From contig JAZOMX010000017.1 in the NCBI GenBank assembly GCA_045654245.1, positions 55,910 through 119,909 on the forward strand: a stretch of 64,000 nt of DNA, read 5' to 3'. The first letter of the stretch is position 1; each line of letters starts with the position of its first letter. Source of the stretch: UBA10677 sp045654245 (GTDB lineage: Bacteria > Bacillota > Clostridia > Christensenellales > Pumilibacteraceae). Made by a program: the position numbers and the translations under genes. Under the pieces are notes generated by a model. It was not told the origin of the DNA. It was given only the letters and a program-made list of their open reading frames with translations, and searched no databases. This document shows, piece after piece, positions 59,598 to 64,000 of this stretch.

Positions 59598-60902
59598 TTA
59601 ATCCTCAACGACGGTGATTTTTCTACAAAGAATAGTCTTTCTCTTTACGCCATTTTCGTCGGGGTAGTAAAAATCGCCGTAGAACAATAGCGCTTCGGTG
59701 TCGGAGATTGCGAGAAGTTCGGGATTTCCGCAAGCGCCCTCCCACTCGAACCAAATAGGCGTATCAATTTTTCTATTCGCCATTTTACTTCTATCTCCTG
59801 GCTCCATTACGACTAACGGCTCACTCCACTCCGTACCGCTGTCGTTTAGTCGTGCGTGAACGTATAGACCTGGGCGCGCGTAACAGAGCAAGGTTACACC
59901 GTTTCCGAGTGTACAAAGTCGTGGCAAAATACCCACGGGCGCAAATTTGACGGGCTTACTCCAAGTATAGCCTCCGTCAGTCGAGCGAGAGTAGTACATA
60001 GGCGCCCACTCTTCTCCAGTAAACATCATCCACGTCGAACGCATAAACCACACGATAGAGCCGTCGGGCATAAACTCGAAATCGCTATCCGAAAAGCCAC
60101 CGCTCTTATAGGGGTATTCCTTACCGTCCGCGGGATATTCCATATGCGCGCGATGTTCAAAAGTTTTTCCGTTATCGTCAGAGCGGAAAATTTCCGCCGA
60201 ATAATAGGGCGCATACTCGCCGTTTTCAGGATTGATATGTCCTTCGCCCGAGAAAGCGCTTACCCAAATAGCCCCGTCAGGACCAAGTTTGAGGTTGCCT
60301 CTAGGATTAATCGGTTTTAGCGTTCCGGGGTCGTTTTTATCGTAGCGAATAACTACTCTAGTTAGGGCTTTCCAGTCAACCTTTGCCGTTTCTTTTACGA
60401 CCTCGTTAGAGCCTGCTGGAATACGCTCGACTTTCCACTCGCTCGCCCTCAAACTAGGAGGCATACGGTCCGCTCTATAACCGTAAACGATAGCGCCGTC
60501 GAAAGATGCGGTAAAGCCGTCGAAAATAGGTAGTTTTCCCTCTTCGGCAGGCTTGTCCATATCATAATCGGGCGTGCGAAATCTAACGCTCGTTTGCTCG
60601 TAATCAGTCATTTTCATTCCCGACTCAATCGGAAGATAAAATCTATCGCCGTTGGGGAGCAACAAACCGCACTCGGGTGCGGAAGAGGGTGGAATTTCCA
60701 CCCAGTTTTCGCCGTTATCACGGCTTTCGAACCAGCGACACGGTACGCCTGCGTTATATACATTGTCCTCTTCGACGTGCACGGACACTACGAGCCTATC
60801 GCCGAGGTTATAAGGACGAGGGAACTGGTATTTACCCCAAAGATTTTCTTCGGGCGTCATACCTTGAACGATTACTTTTTCTTTACCTAATACTAGTTTC
60901 AT
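59598..60902 (-). CDS. Sialidase-like BNR-repeat protein
   Basis: 434 residues. Asp-box-like blades are visible: SRDNGENW near 62, SDDNGKTF near 240 and STDGGYTW near 308, in the pattern S-x-D-x-G-x-x-W/F of sialidase propellers. No signal peptide, so it is probably cytoplasmic; the catalytic residues of GH33 cannot be assigned by eye. A related propeller hydrolase is possible. Confidence 0.7.
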   Translation of the reverse strand: MKLVLGKEKVIVQGMTPEENLWGKYQFPRPYNLGDRLVVSVHVEEDNVYNAGVPCRWFESRDNGENWVEIPPSSAPECGLLLPNGDRFYLPIESGMKMTDYEQTSVRFRTPDYDMDKPAEEGKLPIFDGFTASFDGAIVYGYRADRMPPSLRASEWKVERIPAGSNEVVKETAKVDWKALTRVVIRYDKNDPGTLKPINPRGNLKLGPDGAIWVSAFSGEGHINPENGEYAPYYSAEIFRSDDNGKTFEHRAHMEYPADGKEYPYKSGGFSDSDFEFMPDGSIVWFMRSTWMMFTGEEWAPMYYSRSTDGGYTWSKPVKFAPVGILPRLCTLGNGVTLLCYARPGLYVHARLNDSGTEWSEPLVVMEPGDRSKMANRKIDTPIWFEWEGACGNPELLAISDTEALLFYGDFYYPDENGVKRKTILCRKITVVED

Positions 60903-60925
60903 AGACTCCTCCGCTAATTAGTTTT

Positions 60926-60954
60926 ATTATAGCATATGCCCTCGTCTAAAACAA
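60926..60954 (-). promoter_or_regulatory. Promoter of sialidase-like gene
   Basis: On the - strand TTGTTT, a 17-bp spacer, then TATAAT. Confidence 0.75.
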
Positions 60955-61004
60955 GCCTTTTCAAAATTTTTCGGTCGTAAATTCGCATTTTTATTCTATT
61001 ACGC

Positions 61005-61033
61005 TTGACAAGAGAGCAAAATAGTTGTATTCT
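61005..61033 (+). promoter_or_regulatory. Promoter of T-box/trpB2
   Basis: TTGACA, a 17-bp spacer, then TATTCT. Confidence 0.82.
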
Positions 61034-61044
61034 TAATAAGTAAA

Positions 61045-61305
61045 CCGACGAGGTAAAGTAGTAATTGCGTTATAAGTGGCAAAGAGAGGTTTCGGTAGGT
61101 GTAAGAAATCGTACGGAGCGCAACCAATGGATTACCGAGGGCTGGGGCGAAAGCGAACAAGCAAGTAGTTTCGGACGGCTCTTCTCCGTTACAAGAAGGC
61201 GGTATGATAGTACCGATAAAGAGGTCTTGGCAAGCCAAGGCGAATTTGGGTGGCAACACGGTTTTTCGTCCCATAGAAGAAGGGGAAAAACCGTTTTTTT
61301 ATGCA
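61045..61305 (+). promoter_or_regulatory. T-box leader, tryptophan specificity
   Basis: Stem I elements (GAGAGG, GGTAGGTGTAAG) are followed by a specifier TGG at 61128-61130 within ACCAATGGATTACC. The antiterminator bulge GGGTGGCAACACGG is at 61248-61261; its TGGC would pair with GCCA, matching the G73 discriminator of tRNA-Trp. A terminator stem CGGTTTTTCGTCC/GGGGAAAAACCG with T7 follows at 61259-61300. Uncharged tRNA-Trp is predicted to permit read-through into trpB2. Confidence 0.9.
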
Positions 61306-61332
61306 AAATTAACAAGAAGGAGAACTAAAACT

Positions 61333-62715
61333 ATGGCAAAAAGAGAAATACCTACCAAGATTTATCTAACCGAAAAGGAATTGCCAAAGTACTGGTACAA
61401 TATGAAAGCGGATATGGTCGAGCAACACGACCCTATTTTAAATCCGCAAACGCTTAAGCCCGTAACGAAAGAAGAGTTAGAGCGTGTGTTCTGCTCCGAA
61501 CTAGTCGAGCAAGAACTAAACTGCACGGATAGATATATCGAAATTCCGCAAGAGATTCGCGATTTCTATACTATGACTCGTCCCTCTCCGCTAACGAGAG
61601 CGTATTTTCTAGAAAAACTGCTCGATACGCCTGCGGAAATTTACTATAAGTTCGAGGGTAACAACACGAGCGGTAGCCATAAACTTAACTCGGCGATAGC
61701 GCAAGCATACTACGCTAAAAAGCAAGGTCTAACTTCGGTTACGACGGAAACGGGCGCAGGACAATGGGGAACGGCGCTTTCTATGGCGTGTGCGTTCTAC
61801 GGACTCGACCTCGACGTATTTATGGTAAAATCGTCCGCCGAGCAAAAGCCTCATAGAAAAGCGGTAATGAACGTTTACGGCGCATCAGTTACGCCGTCGC
61901 CCTCTATGACCACCGAGGTTGGAAAGAAAATCAACGCCGAGCACCCCGGCACGGGCGGAAGTTTGGGTTGCGCCGTGTCCGAGGCTATGGAAGTAGCGCT
62001 CCAGAAAAACAACTGCCGTTACGTGCTTGGTAGCGTACTCGACCACGTAGTACTCCACCAGTCGATAATCGGCGTAGAGGCGAAAATCGCTATGGAAAAG
62101 TACGGCATTAAGCCCGATATTATAATCGGTTGCGCAGGAGGAGGCTCTAACCTAGGCGGTATTATCGCACCCTTTATCGGCGATAAGATAGCAGGAAAAT
62201 CGAACACTCGCTTTATCGCAGTCGAGCCTGCATCTTGCCCCTCTATGTCGAGAGGAAAGTACGTTTACGACTTCGGCGATACGGGAAGAACGACTCCGCT
62301 ATTCCGTATGTACACGCTCGGTTGCGGATTTATGCCGTCGAAAAACCACGCAGGCGGACTACGCTATCACGGTATGAACCCCACGATTTCAAAACTTTAC
62401 CACGACAGTTACCTAGAGGTAAGAGCGGTAGAACAAACTTCCGTTTTTGATGCAGCGGTTATGTTCGCTCGCTCGGAGGGAACGCTACCTGCACCCGAGT
62501 CGTCACACGCAATCAGAGTTGCAATCGACGAGGCTCTTAAGTGCAAAGAAACGGGCGAAAAGAAGGTAATCCTATTCAACCTCACGGGAACTGGATATTT
62601 CGATATGACTTCGTATATCGCTTACCAAGAAGGCAGACTTACCGACTATATTCCCACCGACGAAGATTTGCAAAAAGGTTTCGACTCCTTGCTCGATATT
62701 CCGCAAAACAACTAA
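61333..62715 (+). CDS. trpB: TrpB2-type tryptophan synthase beta chain
   Basis: 460 residues, longer than TrpB1 and lacking an adjacent trpA, as in the TrpB2 class. PLP lysine K117 in NTSGSHKLNSA, phosphate loop GCAGGGSNLGG near 255 and the GAGQWG loop near 147. It joins serine and indole; TrpB2 enzymes work without TrpA, probably salvaging indole. The ATG at 61333 follows AAGGAG. Expression is governed by the Trp T-box upstream. Confidence 0.93.
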   Translation: MAKREIPTKIYLTEKELPKYWYNMKADMVEQHDPILNPQTLKPVTKEELERVFCSELVEQELNCTDRYIEIPQEIRDFYTMTRPSPLTRAYFLEKLLDTPAEIYYKFEGNNTSGSHKLNSAIAQAYYAKKQGLTSVTTETGAGQWGTALSMACAFYGLDLDVFMVKSSAEQKPHRKAVMNVYGASVTPSPSMTTEVGKKINAEHPGTGGSLGCAVSEAMEVALQKNNCRYVLGSVLDHVVLHQSIIGVEAKIAMEKYGIKPDIIIGCAGGGSNLGGIIAPFIGDKIAGKSNTRFIAVEPASCPSMSRGKYVYDFGDTGRTTPLFRMYTLGCGFMPSKNHAGGLRYHGMNPTISKLYHDSYLEVRAVEQTSVFDAAVMFARSEGTLPAPESSHAIRVAIDEALKCKETGEKKVILFNLTGTGYFDMTSYIAYQEGRLTDYIPTDEDLQKGFDSLLDIPQNN

Positions 62716-62727
62716 TATAAATATGCG

Positions 62728-62758
62728 AAAAGCCTCGTGAAAAACGGGGCTTTTTTTT
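62728..62758 (+). terminator. Terminator after trpB2
   Basis: AAAAGCCTCG with CGGGGCTTTT and a 7-nt loop, then a T-run. Confidence 0.85.
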
Positions 62759-62759
62759 G

Positions 62760-63286
62760 TGTCAGATTGCCTATCGCCAAGTCGAGGAGCCTCGACACGC
62801 AAAAACGGGTGCGGAGATATATCAAACCGTAACGTTTGTTTTACCTTTGCTTTTGTTTGACAATCCCACCACCGCAAGCGGTCTTGTTTGACAAAACCAC
62901 CCGCCCTTTTAAAGTGCCCCCTTGTCAAAGGGGGCTGGCACGTAGTGACTGGGGGATTGTAAAATCCTAACGATTACAAAATTACCCTTGCTTTTGTTTA
63001 ACAATCCCACCACCGCAAGCGGTCCCCCTCCCTTTGACAAGGGAGGACGATTATGGTACATAACGAACATTTTGGGAAGATAATAGATAAGACCTCTTGG
63101 AGTTTTCCAAAAGGTCTTTCTTTTTGTTTTATTTAGCAAGGTTTGGTAGAGTTACCTACCAAATATTCGCCCGTGGGGGTTTCCCCTCTTCGTTAATCGT
63201 TTTGCCGACCAACAAGCAGGGGCGCGGTGTTATAGTTTATCATTTCCGTAAACTAATTCGCGATTACGCCCGTGGGGGCTTCCCCA
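62760..63286. repeat. Repeat-rich intergenic tract
   Basis: No supported gene in 530 bp. Two 42-bp near-identical copies begin TTACC(C/-)TTGC and end CACCGCAAGCGGT (62841-62882 and 62982-63023). Palindromes CCCCCTTGTCAAAGGGGG (62918-62935) and CTCCCTTTGACAAGGGAG (63028-63045) alternate with them. A second pair, CGCCCGTGGGGG(T/C)TTCCCC, occurs at 63168-63186 and 63267-63285. This looks like a nested, decayed family of miniature repeats. Confidence 0.7.
63089..63127 (+). terminator. Hairpin with T-rich tail
   Basis: AAGACCT with AGGTCTT, extended by a TTGGA/TCCAA inner stem, then TTCTTTTTG; orientation is uncertain because no gene ends here. Confidence 0.55.
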
Positions 63287-64000
63287 CTATTTTCTCTTGG
63301 TTACGAATACTACTGCGAGTGCAGAAAGTACGATTGCAAGAAGTCCAGTAGCCTCTTTGCCACATCCCTTCTTCTCTGCGGGCTTATCGCCAGCGGGAGC
63401 GTCGGGCGTATTGTCGTCTGCAGGAGCGTCGGGCGTGGTGTCGTCAGCAGGAGGAGTTACTACTACTTCCGTCCACTTAGCGTAAAGCGTAGTGTCAGCG
63501 GTAATCTTGCCTTCCGTGAAGTCCCAAGCCGTCGTTAGCGCCTCGTCAGCAAACCAACCGTCGAAGGTGTAACCCGTCTTGGTGGGTGCGGTAGGAGCAG
63601 TTACAGCGGTGTTATAATCTACCGTTGCGTTTGCTACTGCCGAGCCACCGTTTGCGTTAAAGGTTACGGTGTAAGTGTTAATAGTCCACTTAGCGGTAAG
63701 AACTACGGGTGCGGTAACTTCGGTTTCGAAGTCGTACTCGGTAGTTCCCACGAACCAACCTGCGAAGGTGTAACCAGTCTTGGTGGGAGCAGTAGGCTCG
63801 GTTGCGGTTTCGCCGTAGTTAATCGTTTGAGCGTCAACGGTAGAGCCTCCGTCAGTATTAAAGGTTACTGCGAAAGTCATAATCGTCCACTTAGCGTAGA
63901 GCGTAGTGTCTGCGGTAATCTTGCCTTCCGTGAAGTCCCAAGCCGTCGTTAGCGCCTCGTCAGCAAACCAACCAACGAAGTTGTAACCAGTCTTGGTGGG
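63287..64000 (-). CDS. Surface protein with InlB-type repeats and Cys-containing C-terminal anchor (5' end missing)
   Basis: The frame is open to base 64000, so the N-terminus is missing. At least three InlB B-like (Flg_new) repeats of about 69 residues are visible, each built on GYTFAGWF, TLYAKWT and similar motifs. They are followed by an Asp/Pro/Ala-rich linker and KKGCGKEATG, a hydrophobic helix and a final TKRK. The tail looks like a sorting or membrane anchor but lacks LPxTG. Near-identical DNA repeats (offset 414 bp) suggest copy-number change. Confidence 0.8.
   Translation of the reverse strand, partial: PTKTGYNFVGWFADEALTTAWDFTEGKITADTTLYAKWTIMTFAVTFNTDGGSTVDAQTINYGETATEPTAPTKTGYTFAGWFVGTTEYDFETEVTAPVVLTAKWTINTYTVTFNANGGSAVANATVDYNTAVTAPTAPTKTGYTFDGWFADEALTTAWDFTEGKITADTTLYAKWTEVVVTPPADDTTPDAPADDNTPDAPAGDKPAEKKGCGKEATGLLAIVLSALAVVFVTKRK

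Noticed and set aside
62841..63045. CRISPR-like repeats
   Set aside because: Only two copies, unequal spacing, and no cas genes.

Overview
The window looks like the chromosome of an uncultured, probably anaerobic, low-to-mid GC Firmicute of the class Clostridia. This is inferred from gene content, not measured. The supporting genes are a rubredoxin-first rubrerythrin next to a PerR/Fur regulator, a Re-type citrate synthase candidate, mini-RNase III, SpmA/SpmB, a T-box leader, many strong TTGACA-17-TATAAT promoters and GGAGG ribosome sites. There is no phage, insertion sequence or CRISPR array. Most of the window is ordinary chromosomal gene content arranged in short operons.

Layout. 1-4.1 kb: end of a TtcA-like tRNA thiolase, an OPA-type MFS transporter, trmL with a tautomerase, uppP and tspO. 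4.1-5.2 kb: rubrerythrin and perR/fur behind a 15-bp metalloregulator box. 5.2-10.2 kb: a leftward unit of a small P-loop protein, thrC, trpS, a DUF5685-like protein, a degenerate J-domain protein with a Cys-rich tail, and a membrane protein. 10.3-13 kb: Re-citrate synthase candidate and aminotransferase. 13-16 kb: MgtC, a phosphatase/nuclease and a SulP transporter lacking a STAS domain. 16.4 kb: tRNA-Thr(GGT). 16.5-20 kb: metG, tatD and a radical SAM protein. 20-23.5 kb: spmAB, then an SPFH protein with a ribbon-helix-helix-like protein and a hydrolase. 23.5-30.4 kb: exporter, cysK, gpmI, tpiA, rlmB, folA, thyA, mrnC.

30.6-46.6 kb is a carbohydrate-oriented block: an AraC regulator divergent from a GH4 glycosidase, tRNA-Thr(CGT) and dnaN, an aminotransferase/dehydrogenase/deacetylase cassette, an N-acetylhexosamine kinase, an AraC-exporter pair, two tandem Gfo/Idh dehydrogenases around an acetyltransferase, an esterase and a GH99-like protein. 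46.6-56.5 kb holds a CorC-type membrane protein with an unusual leader, acyl carrier protein, Mrp, a GH130 phosphorylase with a phosphohexomutase, an AraC regulator, an NhaC-type antiporter with a DnaJ-like zinc-finger insert, and truA. 56.6-64 kb holds two CotH-like lipoproteins, a sialidase-like protein, a Trp T-box with trpB2, a repeat-rich intergenic stretch and a surface protein with InlB-type repeats that runs off the end.

Most notable: the zinc-finger/NhaC fusion; a 40-codon leader ORF overlapping an intrinsic terminator upstream of the CorC-type gene; four genes whose promoter -10 box lies exactly 6 nt before the ATG, predicting leaderless mRNAs; a palindromic direct-repeat operator over the SPFH promoter; and the J-like/DUF5685 gene pair.
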